DNA of 64,000 bases from JAUYQR01 sp963822435 (GCA_963822435.1 CAWGHN010000003.1:186001-250000), one strand, 5' to 3'; shown: positions 17,754-34,094, counted from the first letter of the stretch. The notes: generated by a model not told the origin, from the letters alone. Numbers and translations: made by a program.

Positions 17754-19358
17754 TTAGATCAGGCTCCAATCCTGCTGCGCGATGGCCGCTGCCGCCACGA
17801 CAGCGTTGGCGACGATGTGCGCCCAGACAGCATCCGCCACCCGACCGCGCCGCAACATGACCAGCGCAAAGACCACACCGGCCAGCCCCGCCTCCAGCCA
17901 GCGGCCGTGCAGCGCCGCGAAGGCGAGGCTCGAAACCGCAATCGCCGCACCGCGGCGCCAGAGCTGCGGACCGTCAAGCCGGGTAAGGACGTAGCCACGC
18001 AAGAACAACTCCTCCACGATCGGGACGAAGCTCACTGTTCCAACCACCCGCGCCAAGGCCCAGACGGCAAAAACACCCGGTGACAACAGCGCCAACGCTT
18101 CGGCCAAGGCGGGGTCGGCCGCAGGCGCCAGCACCACCCACAGCACGCCCACCACCAGACCGGCGCCAAGCGACGGAAGATCGGTCCGCCAGGTCATCGC
18201 ACGCAGCGCTGGCCGGAAAAAAAGCAGCGCCAGCCCCAGCGCCACCGCAACAAGCGGCGCGCCAAGGCCGGGAACCGTAAAGAGCGCCGACACCAGCGTG
18301 CCAGCCACCATGAACACGAAGAACGGCAGGATCATCGCGGCGGCAGCGTCGCTGCGCAAAGGCAGACCAACCGGCCGGGTGCCTGCGCGGTGCAGCCAGG
18401 CGACCGATTGGACAAACGTCACCAGACCGAAGGCCAGCAAGGTGAACAGAAGCCAACCGGCGTAGGAGTGAAAGCCGTTCACCGCGACCTCGGGCGAGAC
18501 ATACGCCCCGATCAGGATCAGGACGCTGATCCGCAGCACGTTCAAGAGCCAACTAAGCAGCAGACCAAGCGGCAGGATCACCAGAAAGAACCGCCCCACG
18601 CGGATGTCGGCGCGGAAAATGAAGGCGTAAAAGCCAACGAAGGCCGTCACCAGCGCGAAGCCTTCGACGCCGGAACACTGGGGCGCGACGCTGACAAAGA
18701 ATTCCCCAAGGCCGATCACATAGTCTTCGGGGTAGATCTCGACCGTGTCCGAGACCATTTGCAGGACCCCGGCAACCGCCGAAAAGGTGAGCGTGGTCAT
18801 CGCCTGCCAATCCCAGATCGGCAGAATCCGGTTGGCAATGTCTGGCACCAGTGCGGCGATGGCCAGAATGGGCAGCGAGCTGTGGCTGTGGGTCCAGAGA
18901 AGATCCTTCCAGGCCGACCAGGGCGCCAGCCACAACAGCCCTCCGGCCATGGCCAGAGCCGCGCCGATGCCCCACGGCACCAGTGCCGCCTGAAACACCG
19001 GCGACAGTTCGCCCCCCCAGCCCATCACCAACGGCACCAGCATCAACACCAGCCCAAGGACATGGGTGATGCGGGCGGGCCGGTTGTCATGACCATCGCA
19101 GGACGCAAGGAACCCGGCAAAACTGCCGGGCCGCGAGCGGATGAGAAGGGTCAGGACGGCCAGCACGACAAGCGCGCGGGTGACCAGACTGCGCAGAAAG
19201 TCGCAGGTTCCCTGCGCATCGGTGCGGGCACATTCGATATCGGCGAGAAATTGGTAAAGCAGCGCTAGGCCGACAAGCTCTGCCGCAAACAGCGCGCCCA
19301 GTGTGGCTGCCCGGCCAAGCCATCGAACACTATGTCCCGCCGGGTCTGCCGACATCAC
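17754..19358 (-). CDS. Exosortase E fused to a CPBP intramembrane protease (VPEID-CTERM system)
   Basis: A 534-residue polytopic membrane protein with two parts. The first (about residues 1-330) is an exosortase: Cys228 in PQCSGVEG, Arg276 in NVLRIS and His297 in FHSYAGW form the catalytic triad that cuts the VPEID-CTERM signal. The second (about 335-534) is a CPBP/CAAX-type intramembrane protease with Glu449-Glu450 in EELFLRG, His484 in ALHG, and His514 and Asn518 in AHIVAN as metal/catalytic residues. This architecture and length match the family named exosortase E/protease, VPEID-CTERM system. The substrate gene is convergent at 17474-17704. The CPBP domain may process the signal remnant, which is inference. 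Either of two adjacent ATGs at 19358 and 19355 could start it. It sits between rpoC and rpsL, where no insertion is expected. Confidence 0.92.
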   Translation of the reverse strand: MMSADPAGHSVRWLGRAATLGALFAAELVGLALLYQFLADIECARTDAQGTCDFLRSLVTRALVVLAVLTLLIRSRPGSFAGFLASCDGHDNRPARITHVLGLVLMLVPLVMGWGGELSPVFQAALVPWGIGAALAMAGGLLWLAPWSAWKDLLWTHSHSSLPILAIAALVPDIANRILPIWDWQAMTTLTFSAVAGVLQMVSDTVEIYPEDYVIGLGEFFVSVAPQCSGVEGFALVTAFVGFYAFIFRADIRVGRFFLVILPLGLLLSWLLNVLRISVLILIGAYVSPEVAVNGFHSYAGWLLFTLLAFGLVTFVQSVAWLHRAGTRPVGLPLRSDAAAAMILPFFVFMVAGTLVSALFTVPGLGAPLVAVALGLALLFFRPALRAMTWRTDLPSLGAGLVVGVLWVVLAPAADPALAEALALLSPGVFAVWALARVVGTVSFVPIVEELFLRGYVLTRLDGPQLWRRGAAIAVSSLAFAALHGRWLEAGLAGVVFALVMLRRGRVADAVWAHIVANAVVAAAAIAQQDWSLI

Positions 19359-19419
19359 CAGATACTCCCCAAAATGCAGCGCCTACTTTGCCAATTTGCC
19401 TTGCGCTGGCAAGCAGTCC

Positions 19420-20301
19420 CTACGCCGCAGCCAGCGCCCTGCGCTTGCGTTCGCGCCAAAAGGTAAAGATTCCGGTCGCAACCACCAGCGCCGCGCCAAA
19501 AAGGGTCAGCCTATCGGGCAATTGCCCAAAGGCCAGCCAGCCAAGCACGATGGCCCAAAGAAGCGCCATGTAGCGAAACGGAGCAACGAAGCCGATTTCG
19601 CCCACGCGCATCGTCATCACCGAGGTCAGGTATCCGACGATCAGCGCGGCGGAAGCGCCGGCGATCATCAGAAGGTCATGCGAGGTGACCGGCTGCCAGC
19701 CTTCAACAGCGGTGCCGACGAAGCCGAGAAACAAGACCGTGACGGCGGCGGTCAAGGCCACGGTGGCGGAAGGGAGCGCCTGGCTCATCTGCCGCGTTGC
19801 AAGATCGCGGGCGACCACGCAAAGGACCGCGCCGAGGCCCATCAACGACCAGATATCAAAGCCTTGCGGGCCGGGACGGATGATGATGAGCACACCGACA
19901 AAGCCGATCAGGATCGCGGTCAACCGACGCCAGCCGATGCTTTCTTTCAAGAACACCGCCGCGGCGAGGGTCACCGCAAGCGGCAGCGCCTGCATGATCG
20001 CCGACAGGTTGGCGAGCGGCATGTGGATGAGTGCTGCAAGGAACAGCAGCGTTCCCATCACTTCGGCGACCGAACGAAGCGCGAGAAACCCCCAGTCGCG
20101 ACGCGGAATTGCGAGGCTGAGCCCGCCCATCCGCCAGCCGATCAGCACCAGCGCCACCGAAGCAAAGATGCCGCGCAGCCCGATGGCCTGAAACAGCGGG
20201 ACCGATTGCATGGCGACCTTCATGGCCGTGTCGTTCAAGGTAAAGGCCGCCATCGCGATGTTCATCAGGATCGCGCCGCGGGCATTGTCGGAAAGTTGCA
20301 T
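19420..20301 (-). CDS. EamA/DMT-family inner-membrane transporter
   Basis: A 293-residue protein with ten predicted transmembrane helices arranged as two EamA repeats (about residues 10-140 and 150-285), the drug/metabolite transporter layout. The substrate cannot be read from sequence. The ATG at 20301 begins MQLSDNARGAILMN, the first helix following at once; the frame is open further upstream but that stretch lacks helices and overlaps the rpoC terminator. It lies 61 bases from the exosortase gene on the same strand, so the two may be co-transcribed, and is the first inserted gene after rpoC. Confidence 0.85.
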   Translation of the reverse strand: MQLSDNARGAILMNIAMAAFTLNDTAMKVAMQSVPLFQAIGLRGIFASVALVLIGWRMGGLSLAIPRRDWGFLALRSVAEVMGTLLFLAALIHMPLANLSAIMQALPLAVTLAAAVFLKESIGWRRLTAILIGFVGVLIIIRPGPQGFDIWSLMGLGAVLCVVARDLATRQMSQALPSATVALTAAVTVLFLGFVGTAVEGWQPVTSHDLLMIAGASAALIVGYLTSVMTMRVGEIGFVAPFRYMALLWAIVLGWLAFGQLPDRLTLFGAALVVATGIFTFWRERKRRALAAA

Positions 20302-20395
20302 CAAAACCTGCCTGTTGCCGCTTGGATAGGCATAATTTGCGGCGATGGAAAGCGGTGCTGGCGCCAAATCGGGTGCAGGGCAGGCTTGCCAAAAG

Positions 20396-20426
20396 AAAAA
20401 CCGCCGCCCTTTCGGGCAGCGGTTTT
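20396..20426 (-). terminator. Intrinsic terminator of the rpoBC unit
   Basis: Minus strand: AAAACCGCTGCCC, a GAAA tetraloop, then GGGCGGCGGTTTT and a further T. The 13-position stem has one mismatch and runs into a T-rich tail, about 20 bases after the rpoC stop codon. It explains why the transporter/exosortase block can be separate from rpoC. Confidence 0.85.
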
Positions 20427-20444
20427 CCAAAGTTTCGTGTCAGA

Positions 20445-24683
<4,239 letters not shown>

Positions 24684-24724
24684 TGTCTATTCCCTAATGG
24701 CGGGCTGCGGTCAGAGGGGTGGGA

Positions 24725-24770
24725 GCCGGTTTCCGTGCAGAAACCGGCCCGGAATTTGCACAAATTCCGG
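24725..24770 (-). other. Two tandem perfect hairpins between rpoB and rpoC
   Basis: GCCGGTTTC/GAAACCGGC (24725-24748, 6-base loop) and CCGGAATTT/AAATTCCGG (24749-24770, 4-base loop) are each perfect 9-bp stems lying directly next to each other just after the rpoB stop codon. Neither is followed by a T-run on the minus strand, so they are unlikely to be terminators. An RNase processing or stability role is possible. Confidence 0.55.
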
Positions 24771-28904
<4,134 letters not shown>

Positions 28905-29080
28905 GTTTTTCGTCACCTTTCATCATTTCGCTGGCGCGCCACCCGTCGGGCCACGGGCGCACACCGCATGCGAAGCAGGGAATGTGGGTTCTATTCATGC
29001 CTCCCGTCCCGTGAGGAGGCTCCCGAACCCGCACCGCGCCTGGGGAGGGGCTTTCGCAAAAGCCGCTTCCAAGACACGTT

Positions 29081-29112
29081 AGGCTGGGCCCGAAAAACTT
29101 CGGACCCAGCCT
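29081..29112 (-). other. Long hairpin in the rplL-rpoB intergenic region
   Basis: Minus strand: AGGCTGGGTCCGAA, a four-base loop, then TTCGGGCCCAGCCT, a 14-position stem counting one G-U pair. It lies 34 bases after the rplL stop codon. In E. coli this interval holds an attenuator and an RNase III site; position and shape agree, but no T-run follows, so processing or attenuation cannot be told apart. Confidence 0.6.
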
Positions 29113-29145
29113 GAAATCATGGTGGAGGTCGCCCTCCGACCCCGA

Positions 29146-29523
29146 TTACTTCAGCTCGACCTTGGCGCCAGCCTCTTCGAGCTTCTTCTTCATGGTCTCG
29201 GCGTCGGCTTTGGTTGCGCCTTCCTTGACCTTGCCGCCAGCCTCGACGAGGTCTTTGGCTTCCTTCAGGCCGAGGCCGGTGATGGTGCGGACTTCCTTGA
29301 TCACGTTGATCTTGTTCGGGCCAGCATCCGTCAGCACGACGTCGAATTCGGTCTGCTCTTCTGCCGGAGCGGCAGCAGCAGCAGCCGGACCAGCCGCCAT
29401 CATGACGGCGCCACCGGCGGCCGGCTCGATGCCATACTTGTCCTTCAGGATGGTTTTCAGTTCTTGTGCCTGGAGAAGGGTCAGACCAACGATCTCTTCG
29501 GCGAGTTTGTTCAGATCAGCCAT
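29146..29523 (-). CDS. rplL: 50S ribosomal protein L7/L12
   Basis: A 125-residue acidic stalk protein. Its N-terminal dimerisation domain (MADLNKLAEEIVGLTLLQAQEL) is followed by an alanine-rich hinge (about residues 40-56), then the C-terminal factor-binding domain with KINVIKEVRTITGLGLKEAKDLVE. It recruits EF-G, EF-Tu and initiation factors and is present in several copies per ribosome. It follows rplJ after 64 bases. Confidence 0.97.
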   Translation of the reverse strand: MADLNKLAEEIVGLTLLQAQELKTILKDKYGIEPAAGGAVMMAAGPAAAAAAPAEEQTEFDVVLTDAGPNKINVIKEVRTITGLGLKEAKDLVEAGGKVKEGATKADAETMKKKLEEAGAKVELK

Positions 29524-29587
29524 TTTTTCATTTCCGTTCGTTTAAGATGGGTTCCAACGGCGTGGGATCAACCACGCGGGCAAAAGA

Positions 29588-30103
29588 TCAGGCAGCCGCC
29601 TTTTCTTCGATGGTCGACAGGATGCTCGCGATGTTCGAAGCAGGCGCACCAATGGCCCCGGCGATGGCAGACGCAGGCGAACCGATGCACGCGACGATCT
29701 GAGCGATAAGCTCTTCACGCGACGGCATGGAAGCCACGGCCTTGATACCAGCCTGGTCCAGAACCGTGTCGCCCATTGCCCCACCGATGATGACGAACTT
29801 GTCGTTCGTCTTGGCGTAGGCCTCGCAGACCTTGGCCGCAGCCACTGGGTCTTCCGAGTAGGACAACATGGTCATGCCCGTGAGAAGGTCACCCATCTTT
29901 GCAGCGGGCTTCCCTTCAAGGGCGATCTTGGCGAGCGTGTTCTTGGCAACGCGAACGGACCCACCTACGTCACGCATCTTTGCGCGCAGGTCCTGCATCT
30001 GTGCAACCGTCATTCCCGCGTAGTGTGCAACCACCACGACGCCAGAGCTTGCGAAGATCTGGCCGAGTTCATCGACCACTTTCTCTTTCTGGGCTCTATC
30101 CAC
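29588..30103 (-). CDS. rplJ: 50S ribosomal protein L10
   Basis: A 171-residue L10 starting MDRAQKEKVVDELGQIF. Its RNA-binding domain includes RVAKNTLAKIALEGK, and the C-terminal alanine-rich helix after about residue 135 is where L7/L12 dimers attach. A 256-base spacer precedes it, consistent with an autoregulatory mRNA leader. Confidence 0.97.
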   Translation of the reverse strand: MDRAQKEKVVDELGQIFASSGVVVVAHYAGMTVAQMQDLRAKMRDVGGSVRVAKNTLAKIALEGKPAAKMGDLLTGMTMLSYSEDPVAAAKVCEAYAKTNDKFVIIGGAMGDTVLDQAGIKAVASMPSREELIAQIVACIGSPASAIAGAIGAPASNIASILSTIEEKAAA

Positions 30104-30359
30104 AGTTTCACTCCAAGGTTGGGGGTTTCCCCCCGGCTCATGTAAGCCCCCCTTCGCAGGGAGGCGGTCGGGTCCGTGATCGGGCTCGCCACCAAGATCG
30201 CCGGTAAAGGCGACAATCCTTCGTTCCCCATCTCAGGCAGGACATTAAGGCGTTTGCGCGCCACCCACCGTCTCGGACAGAACCGGGCCAGTTACGGCCC
30301 GGCAGACCCTTTCCTTTCGGATCGGGATTTCATCTGGCGGGGTCGCGCCCCGCCAAGGG
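30104..30359 (-). promoter_or_regulatory. rplJL leader region (candidate L10-binding leader) with a hairpin after rplA
   Basis: This 256-base interval between rplA and rplJ has no gene. At its 5' end on the minus strand lies a perfect 8-bp stem TGGCGGGG/CCCCGCCA (30355-30335) just after the rplA stop codon. In most bacteria the same interval holds the L10(L12)4-binding autoregulatory leader; the kink-turn was not resolved by eye, so this is a positional call. Confidence 0.4.
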
Positions 30360-31058
30360 TCAGTTCGCCGTGGCCGACGAGATGTCGACCGAAACGCCCG
30401 GGCCCATCGTGGACGACAGCGACACCTTCTTGACGTAGGTGCCCTTTGCCCCGGCAGGACGGGCCTTGCTGACCGCGTCGACAAAGGCGCGGATGTTCTG
30501 CGCCAGCTTGTCTTCGGTGAACGAGACCTTGCCGATGCCGGCATGGATGACGCCGGCCTTTTCGACCTTGAACTGCACTTCGCCGCCCTTGGCTGCTTCG
30601 ACGGCGGTTTTCACGTCCATCGTCACGGTGCCGACCTTCGGGTTCGGCATCAGGTTGCGCGGGCCGAGGATCTTGCCGAGACGGCCCACCAGCGGCATCA
30701 TGTCCGGCGTCGCGATGCAACGGTCGAACTCGATCTTGCCGGACTGGATGGTTTCCATCAGGTCTTCGGCGCCAACAATGTCAGCACCAGCGGCCTTGGC
30801 TTCGTCAGCCTTGGCGCCACGGGCGAACACGGCGACGCGGACGGTCTTGCCGGTGCCGTTCGGCAACTGGACCACACCACGAACCATCTGGTCGGCGTGG
30901 CGCGGATCGACGCCGAGGTTCATCGCGATTTCCAGCGTCTCGTCGAACTTGGCCGAAGCCGCACCCTTGATCAGCTTCACGGCGTCTTCGACGGTGATGT
31001 TGGTCTTGCCGGCGAAGGCTTCAACCGCCTTGGCGGTGCGTTTTGCAAGCTTTGCCAT
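30360..31058 (-). CDS. rplA: 50S ribosomal protein L1
   Basis: A 232-residue L1 with two domains and the signature around KVGTVTMDVKTAVEAAKGGEV. It forms the L1 stalk over the E site and in E. coli represses the rplKA mRNA. It lies four bases after rplK. Confidence 0.97.
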   Translation of the reverse strand: MAKLAKRTAKAVEAFAGKTNITVEDAVKLIKGAASAKFDETLEIAMNLGVDPRHADQMVRGVVQLPNGTGKTVRVAVFARGAKADEAKAAGADIVGAEDLMETIQSGKIEFDRCIATPDMMPLVGRLGKILGPRNLMPNPKVGTVTMDVKTAVEAAKGGEVQFKVEKAGVIHAGIGKVSFTEDKLAQNIRAFVDAVSKARPAGAKGTYVKKVSLSSTMGPGVSVDISSATAN

Positions 31059-31062
31059 GATC

Positions 31063-31515
31063 TCAGCCCTTCACTTCGATGCCGCACGACCGTGCCGAGC
31101 CAAGGATGATGTTCATCGCGGCTTCGACCGAATTCGCGTTGAGGTCTTTCATCTTGGTTTCGGCGATCTTGCGCAGTTGGGCGGCAGTGATCGAACCGGC
31201 AACGGCGTGGCCCGGCTTGACCGAACCCTTGGTGCGGTTGCGCTTGCCGACCGACGGCAGACCGGCAGCCTGCTTGATCAGGAACGCAGCAGGAGCGGTC
31301 TTGAACTCCAGGCTGAACGACTTGTCCTGATAGTAGGTGATGATCACGGGCGTGGGCGTGCCGGGAGTGATGTCGGCGGTCTTCGCGTTGAATTCCTTCA
31401 CGAAGGCCATGATGTTCAGGCCGCGCTGACCCAGAGCGGGGCCAACTGGCGGGGACGGGTTCGCTTGGCCCGCTTTGACTTGCAGCTTGAGGCTGCCGAT
31501 GATCTTCTTGGCCAT
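31063..31515 (-). CDS. rplK: 50S ribosomal protein L11
   Basis: A 150-residue L11 with GSLKLQVKAGQANPSPPVGPALGQRG (in outline), the flexible N-terminal proline-rich domain that contacts elongation factors and the thiopeptide site, and the C-terminal rRNA-binding domain ending in MNIILGSARSCGIEVKG. It lies 107 bases after nusG. Confidence 0.97.
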   Translation of the reverse strand: MAKKIIGSLKLQVKAGQANPSPPVGPALGQRGLNIMAFVKEFNAKTADITPGTPTPVIITYYQDKSFSLEFKTAPAAFLIKQAAGLPSVGKRNRTKGSVKPGHAVAGSITAAQLRKIAETKMKDLNANSVEAAMNIILGSARSCGIEVKG

Positions 31516-31622
31516 CTGGCCTTCTCCTTTGTCACTGCGTCCGCCCGGAATTGGGAGAGACGCGGTTTAGTGGTCAGGTCCGTCACGTCCCTTTCGGGCC
31601 GCGCTCGCCTCCCACGCGTTCC

Positions 31623-32156
31623 TCAGTTCCCTTTCGAGACCTGAGTGAATTCCAGTTCGACGGGCGTCGCCCGGCCGAAGATCGACACGGTGACCTTCAG
31701 GCGGTTGTGCGCCTCGTCCACATCCTCGACCATGCCCGAGAAGCCCTCGAACGGGCCGTCAGTCACTTGCACGGTTTCACCGATGTCGAAACGGATCAGG
31801 TTGCGCGGGGCTTCCAGACCTTCTTCGACGCGGTTCAGGATCGCGTTCACCTCGGCGTCGCGCATCGGCATCGGCTTGCCTTGCGGGCCAAGAAAACCGG
31901 TGACGCGGTTGATCGACGAAATCAGGTGATAGCCCTTGTTCGACATTTCCATGTGAACCAGCACATAGCCCGGCATGAAGCGACGCTCGGAGGTCACTTT
32001 CTTGCCGCGACGCATCTCGATCACTTCTTCGGTCGGGACCAGCACCTCGTCGATCTCCTCCTCGAGACCGGCATCGGCGACGGCGGTCTTGATCTGTTCG
32101 GCGATCTTCTTCTCGAAGTTCGAGAGAACGCTCACCGAATACCAGCGCTTCGCCAT
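31623..32156 (-). CDS. nusG: Transcription elongation/termination factor NusG
   Basis: A 177-residue protein starting MAKRWYSVSVLSNFEKK with the NGN domain (including RRGKKVTSERRFMPGYVLVHM) and a C-terminal KOW domain with VTDGPFEGFSGMVEDVDEAHNRLKV. NusG binds RNA polymerase through NGN, and Rho or S10/NusE through KOW. The ATG at 32156 is the canonical start. A terminator-like hairpin precedes it, between secE and nusG. Confidence 0.96.
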   Translation of the reverse strand: MAKRWYSVSVLSNFEKKIAEQIKTAVADAGLEEEIDEVLVPTEEVIEMRRGKKVTSERRFMPGYVLVHMEMSNKGYHLISSINRVTGFLGPQGKPMPMRDAEVNAILNRVEEGLEAPRNLIRFDIGETVQVTDGPFEGFSGMVEDVDEAHNRLKVTVSIFGRATPVELEFTQVSKGN

Positions 32157-32218
32157 CGTCTTTGTCTTCCTATCTTTCGGGGCCACTTTACCGGGCCCGC
32201 ATTTGCTGATCCCGGAAC

Positions 32219-32251
32219 AAAAAACAGCGCGCACCTCGAATCGATGCGCGC
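32219..32251 (-). terminator. Terminator-like hairpin between secE and nusG
   Basis: Minus strand: a perfect 7-bp GCGCGCA/TGCGCGC stem (32251-32227) with an 11-base loop, followed two bases later by TTTTTT. The stem plus U-run is the form of an intrinsic terminator, placed 63 bases before the nusG ATG. Read-through or a further promoter must supply nusG and the genes beyond it. Confidence 0.65.
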
Positions 32252-32324
32252 CGGTGTCCCTTTGGTTGAGGGGGGCTTACCGTCAGCCCGCCGTCAATTC
32301 AAGAGGCTTCCGGCCGAAAACCGG

Positions 32325-32516
32325 TCACGACCCGACGATTGCGGTCAGCCCGGTGCGGATCGCGAGGTCGATCAGGCTGAAGAAGGTCGCACAGAGGGCG
32401 GCCATGATGAACACCATGATCGTGGTCAGCACCACCTCGCGGCGCGAGGGCCAGACGACCTTGGCAACCTCGGAGCGGACCTGTTGGATAAACTGGAGCG
32501 GGTTCGTGGTGGCCAT
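32325..32516 (-). CDS. secE: Preprotein translocase subunit SecE
   Basis: A 63-residue short-form SecE: an amphipathic stretch (NPLQFIQQVRSEVAKVVWPSRREV), then one transmembrane helix at about residues 34-58. The KVVWPSRREV motif is the conserved hinge contacting SecY. It is part of the SecYEG channel; secY itself is expected beyond rplO, outside the window. It has its own promoter-like sequence and heads the secE-nusG-rplKAJL-rpoBC series. Confidence 0.95.
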   Translation of the reverse strand: MATTNPLQFIQQVRSEVAKVVWPSRREVVLTTIMVFIMAALCATFFSLIDLAIRTGLTAIVGS

Positions 32517-32548
32517 GACAGGGGTTCCGGCAATGAGGGACAGGGGCG

Positions 32549-32577
32549 GAGATACGGCGGATGGGGCGAGAATTCAA
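32549..32577 (-). promoter_or_regulatory. Predicted sigma70-type promoter for secE
   Basis: Minus strand: TTGAAT (32577-32572), a 17-base spacer, TATCTC (32554-32549), 33 bases upstream of the secE ATG. Copy B of the conserved palindrome element begins 33 bases further upstream, an arrangement similar to rplO. Confidence 0.5.
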
Positions 32578-32610
32578 GAGACAGGGGGCATGGCGGTGGG
32601 AAAAGCCGGT

Positions 32611-32684
32611 GTCCCACGGTGGGACCACCTGCCACCACACATGAAATCAATGGCTTGGCCAGCCGAAGTTGCGAATCGTTAACC
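32611..32684 (-). promoter_or_regulatory. Conserved ~73-bp palindrome-containing upstream element, copy B
   Basis: The palindrome GTCCCAC-G-GTGGGAC (32611-32625), CAATGGCTTG (32648-32657), AGCC (32661-32664) and GTTAACC (32678-32684) occur in the same order and spacing as copy A at 331-403. The variable bases between the blocks differ, so the blocks themselves appear to be conserved rather than the whole stretch being a recent duplication. It lies between tRNA-Trp and the secE promoter. Confidence 0.6.
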
Positions 32685-32773
32685 TTTTGACGCCCCCTGC
32701 CCGTCTTGGGCGCCGGCAGACGCGGGGCCGGGACGGGTTGGTCCGGGCGAAAGGAGGCTTTGCCCGCCAATCC

Positions 32774-32826
32774 GGCGGGGGTGAGGCAGGCGGGGGCAAG
32801 GCAGGCGGGGGCAAGGCAGGCGGGCG
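32774..32826. repeat. 15-bp tandem repeat, about 3.5 copies
   Basis: Units of GGCGGGGGCAAGGCA: the first copy (32774-32788) differs at two positions (GGCGGGGGTGAGGCA), the second and third (32789-32818) are identical, and a partial fourth follows. It lies in the gene-free stretch between the conserved element and tRNA-Trp. A five-residue repeat would be encoded on the minus strand (LAPAC), but no convincing gene contains it. Confidence 0.8.
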
Positions 32827-32894
32827 CTGCTTTGGAGCAAAGCGCAACGCGGGTCAGGGCCGCTGGCGGCCTTGGAGGTGTCATGTTCGGGAAG

Positions 32895-32970
32895 TGGCAG
32901 GGGCAGAAGGTTTCGAACCCTCGACCTACGGTTTTGGAGACCGTCGCTCTACCAGCTGAGCTATACCCCT
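32895..32970 (-). tRNA. trnW: tRNA-Trp (anticodon CCA)
   Basis: A 76-base cloverleaf on the minus strand: acceptor AGGGGTA paired with TGCCCCT, discriminator G and an encoded CCA end; a D arm with AGCTCAGCTGGTAGAGC; the anticodon stem-loop ACGGTCTCCAAAACCGT with CCA in the loop; and a T arm with GAGGGTTCGAAACCTTC. tRNA-Trp upstream of secE-nusG is a widespread arrangement. Confidence 0.96.
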
Positions 32971-33193
32971 ACGCGGGGCATCGGTTACGGCAGGTGCAGG
33001 GCGAGGTCAAGGGATTCTCGCACCGGATGCGGCAGTTGCGGGGGGTGAGAGTTTCGGACCGTGGCTGCGGCCCGGCAAACGGCGGTCGTGCGCTTTGATC
33101 AGGCGCTGCGTGGCCGCGACAGAAGGCGCGCGGGCAAGCCGCGCGCGCGGGCCTGCGGGATCGAGACCGTAAAGCCATCGGAAAACCGACAGC
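32971..33193. other. Gene-free interval between tRNA-Trp and the beta-barrel gene terminator
   Basis: No credible coding region, promoter or repeat was recognised in these 223 bases. Short frames here have no supported start or homology that I can see. The minus strand just upstream of the tRNA should hold its promoter, but no hexamer pair stands out. Confidence 0.4.
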
Positions 33194-33223
33194 AAAAAGC
33201 TGACCCTGCGAGCAGGATCAGCT
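33194..33223 (-). terminator. Terminator of the outer-membrane beta-barrel gene
   Basis: Minus strand: a 12-position stem AGCTGATCCTGC/GCAGGGTCAGCT with one G-U pair and a two-base turn runs straight into TTTT. It lies 86 bases after the beta-barrel stop codon. Confidence 0.75.
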
Positions 33224-33308
33224 GGATGGAGCTATACCGAATGCCCGACAGACCATGAGCAGACAGAGCAGGTCTGCGAGCCGGGTTTCCGCCTGACGCG
33301 GCGACCGA

Positions 33309-33917
33309 TCAGAACTTGCGGATCAGCGCCATACGCAGCGAGGTGCCATAGTAGGAGGAGTCGTAGAATTCCTGGCTGTTGCGGTCGAAGCTGTCGTAGA
33401 TCACTTCGCCGCGCGCGGTCAGGCCACCGCCGAAATCGCGGCTGAGACCAAGGCCCGCCGTGGCGCCGTAGGTCCGGGCAGATTCGACCGAAGTGGGGCT
33501 GTCGGCGTAATCGCCCAGCATCACGCCCACACCAAGCGACCCGAAGACTTCGGTTCCAGCACCGACCGGCACGCCGTAGACACCAACCAAGCGCACGGTG
33601 GCCTTGTGTTCGCACAGGTAAGGACCGTTCGCGCCATCCGTCGAGCAGACGGCACCGAAGGTGGATTCTTTCGTTTCAGAGCCGAACGAAAGATCGGCGT
33701 TGGTTTCCCAGCCCCAGAAGCCGGTGCCGGCCGCAAAGCGCTGACCGATGATCAGGGAGAGCATTCCGGCATCAAGATCGGATGAGTTGCCGAATTCGGA
33801 CTGTGACGTGCCGGACGTGTAGGCAAGACCGCCCCCGAAGTAGAACTCCTGCGCCGAAGCAACAGAACCTGCGGTCGCTGCGAAAGCTGCGACGACGATC
33901 GAAAGGAGGCGTGCCAT
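33309..33917 (-). CDS. Outer-membrane beta-barrel protein
   Basis: A 202-residue protein with a clear signal peptide (MARLLSIVVAAFAATAGSVASA, cut before QEF), then alternating hydrophobic/polar strands with many glycines and aromatic residues, ending in phenylalanine (RMALIRKF), the usual C-terminal recognition signal for the BAM machinery. Two cysteines in the middle (AVCSTDGANGPYLCEH) may form a disulfide in a surface loop. The size suggests an eight-strand barrel of the OmpW/OmpA-like or porin-like class. Function unknown. It is a single-gene unit with its own terminator. Confidence 0.8.
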   Translation of the reverse strand: MARLLSIVVAAFAATAGSVASAQEFYFGGGLAYTSGTSQSEFGNSSDLDAGMLSLIIGQRFAAGTGFWGWETNADLSFGSETKESTFGAVCSTDGANGPYLCEHKATVRLVGVYGVPVGAGTEVFGSLGVGVMLGDYADSPTSVESARTYGATAGLGLSRDFGGGLTARGEVIYDSFDRNSQEFYDSSYYGTSLRMALIRKF

Positions 33918-34094
33918 GTTTTTCTACCTGACATTAAAGCGTTACGTTGTGTGAATGCTTACGCTCACGGCCCGAATCACGCCAGATAGCCACACAGGTA
34001 AGGGTTGCGCGTTGCAGGGACGCAACACCCATGCGGCGGAAAGGAAAGGCGCGCCGGACGAGCCGGCGCGCCAGGGCTTTTGAGGATCCGGCGG

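Noticed and set aside
32774..32826. CRISPR array
   Set aside because: The repeats are directly adjacent with no spacers; no cas genes or spaced repeats were seen anywhere in the window.
32426..32884. A minus-strand frame of 152 codons containing LAPAC repeats
   Set aside because: It overlaps secE, the secE promoter and the conserved element, and the repeats come from the 15-bp minisatellite.
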